From contig NW_026262604.1 in the NCBI RefSeq assembly GCF_021869535.1, positions 55,204,247 to 55,268,246 on the forward strand: a stretch of 64,000 nt of DNA. Reading direction: 5' to 3'. Below are positions 44,465-56,182 of the stretch, piece by piece. Position 1 is the first letter of the stretch. Every line of letters begins with the position of its first letter. A program made the translations under genes and the position numbers. The DNA is from Mytilus californianus (Eukaryota > Mollusca > Bivalvia > Mytilida > Mytilidae). The notes beneath the pieces were generated by a model. That model was not told the origin of the DNA. It ran no database searches and worked only from the letters and a program-made list of their open reading frames with translations.

Positions 44465-45000
44465 TTTCTAGGGTACGTATTTTCGTGGATTGGAACAAAT
44501 ACTATATTTTTCGTTGATATTTGATTTTGTGGCATTACCAAAGTCTGCATACAAGCCAAAAGAAAATTTGTCCTTCGTTGAATATTTAAATTCTTGGTTC
44601 ATCTCCATTAAATCAAAGATAATTAGTATCACACGAATAATAATAAATATACAGTGATGTGATTCATAAATAAACTGTAGCATGCTGAACAGAAACACAT
44701 TGTAACGTATATGGATGAAATAGAGGCTAAGAAACCTGTCATTTATTAGATAACATTATTGAATATCATATCCTTATTTTTGACTTTGACGATGCATATT
44801 ATTATCCTTGACAATATAAAAAAGAATGAGGTTACTAAGTTCATGTAATGAGTACTTTGTAGTGTGATGTACGAAAACACGTTGTAGCGTATATTCATGA
44901 ATAGAAAATTGAACATACTAAAGCCTCTTTACATGATGTGACTTTGCACTTTAGTATACATATATCTAACAAAGATACTTATGCAGAATTTATTTTAAAT
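44465..45000. repeat. Segmental duplication S2, copy 4
   Basis: TTTTCGTGGATTGGAACAAA, ATTACCAAAGTCTGCATACA, GCTGAACAGAAACACATTGT and GATGTACGAAAACACGTTGT. The two AACACRTTGTARCGTATAT boxes at about 44690 and 44877 are direct repeats about 185 bp apart, an arrangement all four S2 copies share. Confidence 0.8.
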
Positions 45001-45249
45001 TTTAAACTAAATACTTTGTAAATACAATGAATATGTTGGAATCTGTTCTGAATTTTTTTCTTTCAGTATGCTTTAAACATTGACGATATCAAATAGACAG
45101 CTAAAGAGCTAAGTAATGCTAGTTTGTGTTTTTGTAGAATGATGACGGCATTGCGTTTCTGTTTTGGTTGCGAAAAATTCTTCTTCCAGGTTAAATTCCG
45201 AGAAGAAGAAGGTTGAAAATAACAAAAACAGAATCAGTACTAATAAGTA

Positions 45250-45440
45250 GAAGAGAGACTGAAAAGAGCATTGCAATAACATGGAAGACGACGTAGAGAC
45301 AATTTACTAGTAAACAACATTCTATGAAACACGTCAACAAATTACGACAGATCAACACGACCCCCTCCCCCCAAAAAAATCAGGGGCGATTTTACATAAA
45401 CCGGAAGGATAAGCAGATCATGTTGCATATGTGGTTACCT
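45250..45440 (-). repeat. Decayed tail C
   Basis: Plus-strand AAGAGAGACTGAAAAGAGCA leads it, AATAACATGGAAGACG stands for the CCATGG region, and CACGACCCCCTCCCCCC and GGAAGGATAAGCAGATCATG close it. Confidence 0.6.
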
Positions 45441-45467
45441 GTTGATTTGATCATGGTAAATAAAAAT

Positions 45468-45720
45468 TCGAAAGAACTCACAAAAAACTAGTTTACTCCA
45501 CCACATGTTTCTGTTCCGTACAAACGTCAAGTATCTCGTCAATATTTGCCGCTTACGCTAATGATTTGGTCATAAGCTAATATAGTCTCAGCGTAATTGT
45601 TTGGGTTTTGTATGTTATTTTCATCACACCTTCTGGTAATTTGAATTTGTTAATGTGATATGTGTGCTTGTCCATCATTGCAAACAGGATGATGTTCTCC
45701 AGAAGATTATCTTTTATATT
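45468..45720 (-). pseudogene. Decayed duplicate of the 47.7-kb exon
   Basis: On the minus strand GGAACAGAAACATGTGGTGG aligns with GGAACACTAACATGTGGCGA at 47.7 kb, and the GTGAGTTCT donor is kept at the same place. The exon frame now contains a TAG (GTETCGGVN then stop), so this copy is broken. Confidence 0.5.
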
Positions 45721-46544
45721 AATATTTACTCCATGTTTATATCAAACCATATGAAACGCTTACGTTATCGTAAGTGAAATTTAATGGTTTTTTTTCTTAA
45801 ATTTACATTGAGCACACAATGTTCAATATTGCTATAGGTGTTACTTATCAATAAAGGCAGCAGGAACCGATGTTTAAATCTTTTGCGCATCGGGCAAAGA
45901 AATTTTAATCTTGGTATATATGATAAGGTTATTTACAAATCAATTTTGGAGTCAAATCAAGGTAATAAACAAAATCTGATGGAATCGCATGCACTCTATA
46001 AATGAGTAAACTCCATTTGTTTATGTATCCAAGAAGATCATTTGATATTCCTTTCCACAGAGTTCACGTATTGTAATGAATAAACATATAGTTATATATC
46101 TGTTTTTATCTATAACGTGGTAAGTAGACTAACGCCTAATTATCTATCAATACTAATTTATAATCATGTTCAACCCCACAATTTACGATCTGTCTCGAAT
46201 AACGATCCTTTTTACCAACACCAAATACACATTTTTGTAAGAATTGTTTTCTTTATTTTGCAATCAAGGTATTGAATGCTTCACCATTGACAATACAAAT
46301 CTGTACTTATTAAAAAATGTTCTAAAAACATTGTTACAATCATTTCCTCAGAATTACTATGCAAGACAAATAAAATAAAATTACTACTTGCTGAGGTCTA
46401 TAACTGTTGTTTTGGTGAATTTTATTGCTGCGCCTAGGTTTGTACGAAATTTCCAGTCTAAATATGAAAATAGAAATATTACATTTATTAAGTTTCTTTT
46501 TGGTAAATGTTAGACATTTATTCTGCTTAAAGAGTTACACAAAT

Positions 46545-46650
46545 AAATGTTACAACGTGTTTCTGTACATCCTACTACCGCTGAACGTATTACAAGGACA
46601 TTGTAACCTCAAAAAGGTCAAGGGTAATAATATGCATTCAATCATTTGTG
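46545..46650 (-). repeat. Fragment of the S2 core, reversed
   Basis: TTACAACGTGTTTCTGTACA, GGACATTGTAACCTC and GTCAAGGGTAATAATATGCA are the reverse complement of the region around 44.8 kb, so the S2 core also occurs dispersed. Confidence 0.65.
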
Positions 46651-47700
46651 TTAATGATTCAAATAAGGTATACATAAATCATTTCTGTTATAGATCAGTT
46701 AAAGGCTAAAAAAATATAAATACCACGAATGTTAAACCTTTACATGACATCCAACTTCCATTGGTAAACTTTTTATCATTGTTTTAGAGAACTGCATATA
46801 ACACATGTATATCATCTAAAACTATCATAAACTCCAACGGAAAAAAAATCTACTGGACTGATTGCGCATTTCGAGGGAAATTGTATCTTCATTGATGCTC
46901 GATGCCAACAAGTTTGTTAATCAAAACTATTTTATTTACCATGCAAAAATTCATGCGTTGATTTAACCAAATCGAAACGTATAGTCACAACATAGACATG
47001 GAATCAGCGCTATGTATGAGGGAGATAAATTTGAATATGTATAAGATGGAACTGAAGATGAGTTCAGACTCACTTGTCTTTTATAACTCTCACTGGAAAT
47101 TTCAAAACTAGCCATACACATTATATAAAGACTAGACGGAATTACAGTCGGACATTGCCTTGCATATTTAGGCTTAGTAATTTTTAAGCAGTCAAGAACT
47201 CAGGAAGAAAGCTATAGAAAAGTGTGATGTTATTTATATTTTGTGAACGAAATTTAATCGGGACGACTTTCAACCTAGCGACATATGTGTAAACTAATTG
47301 ATAGCTGAAGGATCGGGTGGTCAAAAAGTAAGAAAAAATATCCGCATTACAGGAACATTATCTTTTGGTAATTTGTGCCGATTGGTTACAATCAGATTGC
47401 GGTACAAAACCCCTCGCTTTTTGATCCATAAGCTACATCCTGTTGGGTAATTTTACATCTTAAAAGAAACATGTTATCGATGAAAGATGTTGGCGTTACC
47501 TCTCTGCTTAGGTGTGCATAGAAATATTTTCTTGTTGATAAAAAGTATGTTACTTCCTAATAGTGAGGTAAACAATGCATGTATTAACTGTATCACGAAG
47601 ACAAAATGACTTATAAAAACAACACATTAAATAATTTTAATATTACCTGCACAAAAAAAATCTGTATTCTTCTAATGAGTATAAAAAGTCGAGAACTCAC
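46651..47700. other. Unique-looking sequence, nothing supported
   Basis: Slightly less AT-rich than neighbours near 47270-47420, but no frame, splice pair or repeat is recognised. Confidence 0.4.
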
Positions 47701-47841
47701 ATAAAACAAGTTAACTTCGCCACATGTTAGTGTTCCATCACCAGTTAAGAATGTATTTAGCTGCCCTAAGAACATTACAGATAAAGTGACGGTGTCAGAT
47801 ATTTGACTGTCTATGTTGAATTTGTTCAAAATTGTCCTTTT
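47701..47841 (-). CDS. Candidate exon with conserved donor site
   Basis: Minus-strand AAATTTAG is a possible acceptor. The frame that follows is open for 47 codons: KRTILNKFNIDSQISDTVTL, SVMFLGQLNTFLTGDGTLTC, GEVNLFY, directly followed by GTGAGTTCTC (GT at 47700-47699). The decayed duplicate at 45468-45720 keeps the same donor word. One cysteine and alternating hydrophobic residues would suit a beta-rich extracellular segment, but that is speculation. I do not recognise a domain. Confidence 0.42.
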
Positions 47842-48738
47842 CTAAATTTGTTAATGCAGTACAGTTGCGTTCCCATCGTGCCAATAACCTCTAAAAGTCT
47901 ACTTTGTTTTCAACATACGATGTGTGTCCGTCATATTTATTTTAACTCCATCTACTGTAAGCCATACTAGAAGATGCTTCACAACAAAGTCATATTATGA
48001 CAATTTCTCCTATTATTTTTACTCCTTAAATAGTAAAAACACATGACCATGTAATTAGAATTCAAAGTGAAAAATCATTATGACAAACTTTTAATAGAAT
48101 TGACCTCTCTTGCGGTCGTCGCAAGTCTATAAATATATATTCATCTGAGTGTAAAGCTTATGTTGCATGAATGTGATTGGCCAATTACTTTTGGATTTAG
48201 CGGAAAGTCGGTATGACAATTTATTCAGAAGTCAGGTATCTTCTTGTATTGACCAGATGCAGGGAGTCAAAATCAAAAATACAGGTAAGGTTTTTTAATT
48301 TATCTATTCAGAAAACAATGTTAACTGCTTGTGTTTCTGCATGTCACAAATTAATCGAGTAAAGTATACTTTATCTTCAGATCTTTTGGCTGCAATTATA
48401 TTATCCGTCGATGTTGAAAATATACTATGATAATAAAAGTTTTAAAAAAATACCGAACTCCAAGGTGAATTAAAAATGGGGAAATCCATTAAAAACATTT
48501 TGAACACCAATCACTGACAAAAGGCCAAACGATGGACAAGAAGATTTGATGTACTGTGTATAAGATTGCTGCACCAGTCATTAATGTGTAATACATCACA
48601 AATTGTATGTGAATAGTAATGCTATATATATATAGCCAGCTTCTCTTTCTGACTCTATCAGAAATTTTGTCTGTATGATAAATGCTCGTGTATGGTTGTT
48701 TTCCCAGGAAATACATGTTAACTTGAAATTAAAACAAG
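47842..48738. other. Spacer with one splice-like word
   Basis: ACCAGATGCAGGGAGTCAAA then AATACAG|GTAAGG at about 48255-48290 resembles the exon end at 56.25 kb (ATGCAGGGAGTTGCAA ... CAG|GTAAGA). The coding frame is not preserved. Nothing else is supported. Confidence 0.35.
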
Positions 48739-49148
48739 ACTTACGGTGTTTATATTTCACAACTCGTTCGCTATGCCCGTGTCTGTTGTGACGTTTTTGA
48801 TTTTAACGAACGTAATCTATGTATTACTGGTAAATTATTAAGCCAGGGATTTCGTTACTACAAATTACTTAAAACCGTATTAAATTCTTCCACAGATATA
48901 AAGATTTGGTTTTGAAGTTTGGTTGTACCTGTAGAAAACTTATTTCAAACGGGATTGCACATCCTAATTTTTATGGCAATATTGTTTACCGTGTCCGGAA
49001 ATTTAGAAACGATCCTGGTAAACTTATCGATCCTTTAAATAAACTTATTCTAAAAGGTTACCAATTCAACACTGTAATTAGATCATTAAATATTGTTTTT
49101 ATTGGTACTAATATTGATTTTGTTATCAGTAAATTAAAAGCAAACTAA
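48739..49148 (+). pseudogene. Reverse transcriptase C-terminal remnant (RT-B)
   Basis: Starts abruptly in TYGVYISQLVRYARVC, the segment that follows the YxDD domain in RT-C, then NERNLCITGKLLSQGFRYYK. The frame shifts near 48880 and continues FHRYKDLVLKFGCTCRKLIS, NGIAHPNFYGNIVYRVRKF, KLIDPLNKLILKGYQFNTV and ends NIDFVISKLKAN with a TAA at 49146-49148. There is no catalytic domain; truncated at its 5' end. It continues without a gap into tail B. It is homologous to RT-A at 61759-62076 (shared TCR-LI, GI-HP-FYGNI, PLN-LI-KGY and NID--I words). Confidence 0.85.
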
Positions 49149-49875
49149 ATGTTATTGTTATATACATATACACATTCATGGATCTACAATCTGTCGATAC
49201 CTGTATCTTGGCATTGCACAAGGTCATGTTTTTCTCTGACTGTTTATGACGTCTTTACACTAATTTCATTGGATGTTGGATGTGTACGGATTGATAATTT
49301 AGTCTTAGATGCATGATTTTTTTATTAGTTGTTAGTGGCTTTAAACTAGCTGTCAGTAACTGCGAGTACTCTCAGATCTGTACTTAGTGTCTTTTTGTTG
49401 TTTGCATGTACAAGTACCCGGCCATGTCCACTTGTATTTGTAGTGTTTGTATTTTTATCCATCTGATGAGTTAAGCATCTTTCAACTGATTTTTATAGTT
49501 CGTTCTTATGTTGTACTGTTACACCACTGTCCCAGGTTAGGGCAAGGTTTGGGATCCCGCTAACATGTTTAACCCCGCCACATTCTGTATGTATGTGCCT
49601 GTCCCAAGTCAGGAGCCTGTAATTCAGTGGTTGTCGTTTGTTTATGTGTTACATATTTGTTTTTCGTTCATTTTTTGTACATAAATTAGGCCGTTAGTTT
49701 TCTCGTTTGAATTGTTTAACATTGTCTTTTCGGGGCCGTTTATAGCTGACGGTGCGGTATGGGCCTTGCTTATTGTTGAAAGCCGTACGGTGACCTATAG
49801 TTGTTAATTTCTGTGTCATTTGGTCTCTTGTGGAGAGTTTTCTCATTGGCAATCATACCACATCTTCTTTTTTAT
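49149..49875 (+). repeat. Tail B attached to RT-B (reference copy)
   Basis: Order: GATACCTGTATCTTGGCATT, GCACAAGGTCATG, GATGTTGGATGTGTACG, CTCAGATCTGTACTTAGTG, TTACACCACTGTCCCAGG, ACATGTTTAACCCCGCCACA, TGCCTGTCCCAAGTCAGGAG, GGCCGTTAGTTTTCTC, CCGTACGGTGACCTATAG, GGCAATCATACCACATCTTC and a T-rich end. About 730 bp, no open frame. Confidence 0.9.
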
Positions 49876-49937
49876 ATTAGATAATGGTTGTTGGTTATCG
49901 AGAACACAAGATAGGTTATAACTTAATCAAGATGCAT

Positions 49938-50162
49938 TTATTTTTTCAAAAGGATCCTTGCCAGAAAATGCATACTATAGACTTTGAGATGAAGAACAGC
50001 AATGAATGCGCTGTTTGCTTTTTCCGTGTTTTGTTGTGCGTATATTGATTTAGTGTCATGGATGGATACCCCATATCCTTTCTTTTCAATTATAGGGTAA
50101 TGGTTCAAGTCAAAATGAAGTATAGAGTCTGCAGTTTCGTTAAATTTGAATTGATTATACAT
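49938..50162 (-). other. Open frame of uncertain status
   Basis: A 74-codon minus-strand frame with protein-like composition (FNETADSILHFDLNHYPIIE, KKGYGVSIHDTKSIYAQQ). No domain or second copy is recognised. It may be a fragment of an unrecognised element, as it sits between a tail B end and a reversed S2-core fragment. Confidence 0.3.
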
Positions 50163-50255
50163 TGAAACGTGTTTCCGTACATAATACTACTCTACTGACC
50201 AGACATTGTAACCTTATTCATTAGATGTCAAGGATAATAATATGCATTCCTACAT
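50160..50255 (-). repeat. Fragment of the S2 core, reversed
   Basis: GAAACGTGTTTCCGTACATA, GACATTGTAACCTTATTC and GATGTCAAGGATAATAATAT match the reverse complement of the S2 core. Confidence 0.62.
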
Positions 50256-51004
50256 TGTTATAAACGATTCAAGAACAATAAAAATTGCATAAACTATTAT
50301 TATTACTGTTAATGTACTAGCTAAACAGATCTGGCAAGTTTTAACATCTGTCCATGACACAATCATCTATTTCTAACTTCTTCTTTTTTTTTACCCATAA
50401 AACATGTATAACGCTTTCAATGTATATCAGAAAAAGAATGATGTAAACGTTACAATATTTGAAATCTACACATTTTGTAAATTGATGCTAAAAAAAATAC
50501 AATATCAGATTAAATAGTAAGCATCTCCTTTTAAATATTTTTTCTCGAATATTTTTGGTATGACAAGGCAAAAGAAACGAAAATGCTAAACGGGATTTAA
50601 TAAATCGAAGCAAGAATATACAATTTACTCTACAAAATGTCAGCACAACATTTAATACATTTAAGAAGTACAAGTCGATCTTTTATATATGGGTTTAAGA
50701 TATATTTATTTAGAAAATGTTTGTCTTTAAACTGCAATAATAACAATTTAAATGGCACCGATGATACTAGTAAGTGCAAAGTAGTCTTTGATTCCTCTAT
50801 CTACATATAACTTAGCCTGGACATTTGAAAACAAAAGTATAATCTTTATACGTATCGGGGCGTCTTCCGAAACTTGGAAGAATGTCACTACTAAATATGA
50901 TGGGAATAGTAACTTAATAAAGATAAAAACTATTGAGTTGTATTAATTTATTTCTTGTTTTGGAGAACAAAAAGTGAAACATGCATTACTTTCAAGCTAG
51001 GAAT
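50256..51004. other. Spacer, nothing supported
   Basis: AT-rich with T and A runs; no match found. Confidence 0.4.
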
Positions 51005-51112
51005 TGTCTCATTGTTGTAGTCCGTATGGTTGCCTATAATTGCTTACATCCGCTTCATGTGAACTTTGGTGGATATGTGTTTCATTGGCATCATTCCACA
51101 TCTTTTTTTTTT
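51005..51112 (+). repeat. Tail B 3' end fragment
   Basis: TCATTGTTGTAGTCCGTATG, GTTGCCTATAATTGCTTACA and CATTGGCATCATTCCACATC with a T run. Confidence 0.78.
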
Positions 51113-51224
51113 CATTATATAAGACTGTTGTTTCTAAAAGTTCCGATACAGGATAGGACACAATCGGTGTATTATCGGGCGACTTATGTCGTATCTAAGA
51201 ATATGAGACCTTTAAAACATATCT

Positions 51225-51292
51225 CTTTTGATGAGACACAAACAGGTCATATTGGTCACTCGATTGGTGATATGGCCTGTACACTTGTGTAT
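51225..51292. repeat. Hairpin-forming inverted repeat
   Basis: CACAAACAGGTCATATTGGT (about 51237-51256) can pair with the stretch GTGATATGGCCTGTACACTTGTG that ends at about 51290. The stem is imperfect, with a short loop. It lies between a tail B end and a tail A end and may be a foldback remnant. Confidence 0.5.
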
Positions 51293-51316
51293 AACAATTC
51301 AAACTCATAAACCTAC

Positions 51317-51505
51317 TAGTATGACGTCCATTATCACTGAACTAGTATACATATTTGAATATGTTTAGGGGCCAGCTGAAGGACGCCTCCGGGTGCGCGA
51401 GTTTCTCGCTGCATTGACGACCCATTGGTGGCCTTCGGCTGTTGTCTGCTCTATGGTCGGGTTGTTGTCACTTTGACACATTCCCCATTTCCATTCTCAA
51501 ATTTA
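51317..51505 (+). repeat. Tail A 3' end copy
   Basis: GTATGACGTCCATTATCACT, GGCCAGCTGAAGGACGCCTC, GAGTTTCTCGCTGCATTGAC and CACATTCCCCATTTCCATTC; the last 190 bp of tail A, little changed. Confidence 0.87.
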
Positions 51506-51597
51506 TAGATCATTATTTGCAATAATCAAGTCTGTGAAATATCAATTCCAACACGCGTAATGCATCAATTGAGAATAGTTAACAACAAATTGGTGAA

Positions 51598-52050
51598 AGT
51601 AAAGGCAACAGTAGTATACTGCTGTTCGAATTGAAAGAATTGTGTGTCCCAAATTAAGAACAGACATCTATATTGCACTGCAAAAATAGGAAAATAAACG
51701 TCAATGATATTTACGTCCTGATTTTTTGTCTGAATTTGTGTTGCTTGTAACATTAATGCTACCAATTGCACAATCAATATTTTGTTCGTGATGCCTGAGG
51801 CCAAAATATTTGAAAATCCAAAACTTATTAAAAAAAATAAAGCCAATACCGGGCAAGGAATCTTAGGTAATCCCTGCATAATTTTGTACCGTCCTATTTC
51901 TTTATGTCCATTTGCTTAGTGACCCTGTTGTTGTCTGTTTTATTATCCCTTTAATATCCTTTTTTAAAGGCAATAGTAGTTTACCGATTTTCAAAGCCAA
52001 TTAATGGATACAAAAAATCAAAACAAACTAAAAACAGAGGGAATTCTAAA
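51598..52050 (+). repeat. Scattered family L-like fragments
   Basis: AAAGGCAACAGTAGTATACT at 51601 and AAAGGCAATAGTAGTTTACC at about 51968 are two copies of one word, the second followed by AACTAAAAACAGAGGGAATT. Similar AACTGAGGGAAACGC occurs at 43.0 kb. Fragmentary. Confidence 0.45.
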
Positions 52051-53410
52051 AAAAAGTATGCTGAAATATTAAGTGCAATGATGATTCACCTACTTAGTAT
52101 ATGGAAACATTTCCATTTCAGAACAAAAGGTCATTCGTTTGAAGAAACAACCTGGACGATACCAAGTTTCAATGAAATGTGCTTCAAGGCATAAAATAAT
52201 GACCTGCGTCAGGTCATTTTTTAGTATGATTGAAATGCAAACTACAGATAATTGTTGTATGTGTGTGTGTATAGTGTTTGTTTTCATAACTATATGTATG
52301 TATATCTCTGTACCGTTGTAGCTTATGGTTTCTGCAAAAAAGATTATTCCTAATACAGAGTACTTAAATATCTAATTCGTGTGTTCATGCAAATTGGGGT
52401 TTTACTGTACGATTTTCTATCTTGAACATTATTTTAAAGTTAAGGCCGAAATAATCATCCCCTCCAATGGCAAAATGTTCCTTTTTCAGGGGAACAGCCA
52501 CGTTCCTTAAAAGAAAGGGGGTGCATAATATTTTCTCAATTTTTGAAGAAAAACATTGTATTGCCCGGCATAAGAGATAAAATAATTATTCTGAAAAGTT
52601 TGTTAAAATATGTAGAAAAATAATATGCCTTTCCGTGATAAATATGTCGTGAAACAAGAGAAAAAATATAGCATCCCCTTTATATAGTTTATATGATAAA
52701 TTACTTACACAGTAACTTGTATTTTCATCATCTTATAATTCGTTTGCTTCTTTCTGCATGCAATTACTGTAACATTTATATTGTAACTGGACAGTTATTC
52801 TTAACATTTATATCTAGATTAATTAGTGAGTTTTATTTCACATTAAAAATGAGCCGTAGGGCGTGTTTATACCTAAACACTTAAGAAAAGAATATCCCAC
52901 TTCAATGATCGGTAAAATAGGATACAATTCCTAAAAATGTTTGCAGAAAATAATATGTTTTGACGGTATACAAGTCAGATAAAAACGTCTATAACGTAAT
53001 ATATGTTAAACTAAGTTTTCTTTTATAATTACGTGTCTTTAATTCATATCAATATCGAAATAGTGGCACCAAGAATGAGTGCTAGCTGGTATTCGATTCA
53101 GAATGATTAGTACAGTCAATGGACACGTTCCGTACAAGCACGAGACAAGTATTGACGGTATACACTAAATAAGGAAGTAAGCAAATCAATAAAAACAATA
53201 ACCTTGGCAGAATGATTATTGAATTATTACTATTTGCTGTCATTATTACATGATTTTCTAAGTAGAATTCGACTTTGGTGATCATGTTCCATAGTAAAAA
53301 TAACACAAACACATGGTCAATATTCGTTATGGACAACACGTGTTTGTAGTGACTTTTATCGGGTATTCTCGTGATCAAAATTTGGGAAGCCAAAAATGTG
53401 TATGTTTAAT
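52051..53410. other. Long stretch, nothing supported
   Basis: A short perfect hairpin with a T run at 52198-52222 was noticed and rejected as a terminator. A minus-strand frame at 53082-53393 contains QILITRIPDKS, faintly like KILVTRVTDES at 59.7 kb. Confidence 0.4.
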
Positions 53411-53622
53411 AAAAGAGAGGCGAAAGATAGCAAAGGGACATTCAACTCATAAGTCGAAAATAAACTGACGACGCCATGGCAAAACACGTAAAAGACCAAA
53501 AGACAAACAACAAAGGTCAAAACTCAACACAGAAAACTAAAGACTGAGCAACATGAACCCAACCAAAAACCGGGGATGATCTCATGTTCTCCGGGAGGGT
53601 AGGCATATCCTGCTTAACATGA
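53411..53622 (-). repeat. Tail C copy
   Basis: AAAAGAGAGGCGAAAGATAG, CGACGCCATGGCAAAACACG, GGGGATGATCTCATGTTCTC and TATCCTGCTTAACATG; same subfamily as 691-902 and 1971-2178 (GAGGCGAAAGATA in place of GGGACGAAAGATA). Confidence 0.86.
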
Positions 53623-53699
53623 TAAAGTGCTAAATAAAACAGTCAAAGCGGTATAAGTATTTGCAATTTTCAATTAAAGATGTAAATAATAACAGGTGA

Positions 53700-53940
53700 A
53701 AGTATGGTATGAAAAAAGAGTATAACATTGTACCGTATAGTAGTCTGTAAATACCCCTGGATGACAATTTGTGCAACTATTCATAAAATAAAACTAAGGG
53801 CCTAATGTATGCTAACCAAATACTGCAGACAGCAACTACTGAATTACAGATATCTGACATGCGACAGTCACACCAAGAATTTACTGGGATTAAACATGTA
53901 AATGAGCGTTTAAACCTCCTCCTAATCGAGTTCATCAAAT
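53700..53940 (-). repeat. Decayed tail B
   Basis: GAAAGTATGGTATGA, TTGTACCGTATAGTAGTCTG, AACTAAGGGCCTAATGTATG, ACTACTGAATTACAG and GGGATTAAACATGTAAATGA in reversed order. Confidence 0.58.
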
Positions 53941-54094
53941 TAGTAAGGCATCTAGCTTCGAACTGAATATTAATTGTAATCAATCGGTAATGACAGTATA
54001 TATTGCAACACTTGATTACAATAGACACACTACATCTCAAACTTATCACCCGCCCAATGGTCGGTATTGGACACCGGCCTGATGTTATTAACAA

Positions 54095-54170
54095 TAAGAA
54101 GATGTGGTATGATAGCAAATGAGACAAATATCCACCGCAGACCAAATGACGTAGAAGTTAACAATTGCAT
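54095..54170 (-). repeat. Tail B terminal fragment
   Basis: AAGAAGATGTGGTATGATAG, AATATCCACCGCAGACCAAA and AGTTAACAATTGC. Confidence 0.72.
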
Positions 54171-54624
54171 GAAATAAAATTCAGAATAATTAGAAGCCTT
54201 AAAGACTTTATTGTACAAAATTCTAGGGAGAAGGAAATATCAAACACTTAATACCATTCACACAAACCTATTTTGTCACATAAAACCGCGTTCAAAGAAA
54301 AGAAAGATTAGCGGAGATTTTAATGTATGCTTTGTTTAAGACTTCATACATTTTTCAATTGTTGATTTAATTAAAATTCATATACTAGTGTGATTGGAAT
54401 CACACCGGTGTCCTTAATCAAACAATAGGCGGGAGATAAACCCGTTCTTGTAACATTGCTGCATTAGTACTAGATAAAACTGTCTTGTTTATAAATATAT
54501 GAACACAAAAGAAGATAAAACATATCGGGAATAGCAATTGAAGTTTGTTGAACGGTTACAACACATTGGCTGGAAGTTAGTAGTAGATGTTACATTGTCC
54601 CATATTAGAAAAGAGTTTGGCGCA

Positions 54625-54935
54625 GGCAAACATTCGTAACCCCGCAAGATTATGTATGTGCCTGTCCCATGTCGGGAACTTGTAATTCAGTAGTTGTCTT
54701 TTTTTGCTGTTTTTCATATTTATTTTTCGTTTATTATTTTGTGCACAAATCTGACCGTTAGTGTTCTTGTTTTAATTGTTTTACATTTTATTATGTCAGG
54801 GTCTTTTATAGTTAACTAGACGGTATGAGTTTTCCTTATTTTTTAAGGCCGTACGGTGACTCGATATCGCATAATCATCGTACTTTGGTCTCTGGTTGAT
54901 ACTTGTCACATTAGCAATAATACCATATCTTTTGT
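54625..54935 (+). repeat. Tail B 3' half copy
   Basis: AACCCCGCAAGATTATGTAT, GTGCCTGTCCCATGTCGGGA, ACTAGACGGTATGAGTTTTC, AAGGCCGTACGGTGACTCG and AATAATACCATATC. Confidence 0.8.
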
Positions 54936-56182
54936 TATATGTAGGATTTTAGACATGACAATTACAACTACGCTTCTTCTGAATTTTGAGAAAATTACGG
55001 CGTTTTCTAAATATATCATTAATAGAAACATTCAAAGAATTAAAATTGGAAAAACAAAGTGGGAGTTATCATATTGGGAGCTATAAACCTTATTGAGACC
55101 TAAAACAGTTCTTACATGGTCAACGTTGACAATAAGAGTATAATCCTGTCTTTTTAGAGTTGACTTTTAATACAGAAGGATTTTAAAATTTAAATTTGAA
55201 ATATAACAAAATATTTTACAATATAAAAGTGCTAAATATATCATTTACAAATTGTTGGTATATACGGCAGATATGTAGAATAATTAATAATCACAGTGGA
55301 CATTACACATAAGTTGTAAACTGTCACACTTCTTTACAGAAATGATTATATTGGCCGATAAAAACTTCGATATGACGGCTACAAGTAGATATAATTTATT
55401 ATGATATGATTCTATACTAGAAGACCTTAAACTTCTTTTAGGCCAATAACATTGTCTTGTATAGATGTATCTAGTAATGTTTAATAAAACTTACGTCTTC
55501 TTAATTTGATAAATTTAGAACATTTTACACTAGATCAATTATTGATTAAAAGCTTACTAAAAATAAAGTAAATGTAACTCAAATGAAAAACTTAATCGAA
55601 AAAAATGGAAATACACATTGCTGACCAACATCGAAAAAAGGCAAAATTATCCGAGCTTAAACGTCTACCATTCTTTAACATCTCGCCAAATTCTCGCTAT
55701 CAGATTTGCATAAAGCCCTTCTCGCACATTTACACTACGGAAAGAAAAGTTAATAAAAAAAATGATTACAAAGACCATTGCAAATAGAATTAACTGGTCT
55801 ACCATAACTATTAAATGTTATTAGGTTTCGAAAAATTTTAAATTTAACTAAAGGTGGCAGTATTAGTTTTAAAAAGCAAAATAATTACATAATAATATTC
55901 TTAATAAATGTGTCACACATAGAATGAAATGTTCTTTCCTCAAATTTCCCTGATAACCTAATATTATTCTGTAAATACATAAAATATACAAAAGTAGTAA
56001 ATATCTATGGTCTGGCCTAATTTGTATACCAACACATTATAACACGTTTATGGCCGTTGATAATTTTTCATTGGTTGTCAAGATCAACATCTTGGTCAAA
56101 ATGTTCTGATCTATAATAAAATATACATAAGTAGTAAAAACACTTATCGTACCAAGATCTCCCTGAAAGTAAGCATTGTAGT
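54936..56182. other. Long AT-rich stretch, nothing supported
   Basis: AAATATACAAAAGTAGTAAA near 55983 and AAATATACATAAGTAGTAAA near 56118 form a short direct repeat ahead of the candidate first exon that follows. No other feature. Confidence 0.4.

Noticed and set aside
52198-52222. AATGACCTG-CGT-CAGGTCATT followed by a T run, like a bacterial terminator.
   Set aside because: Everything else indicates animal nuclear DNA; one short hairpin in T-rich DNA is expected by chance.
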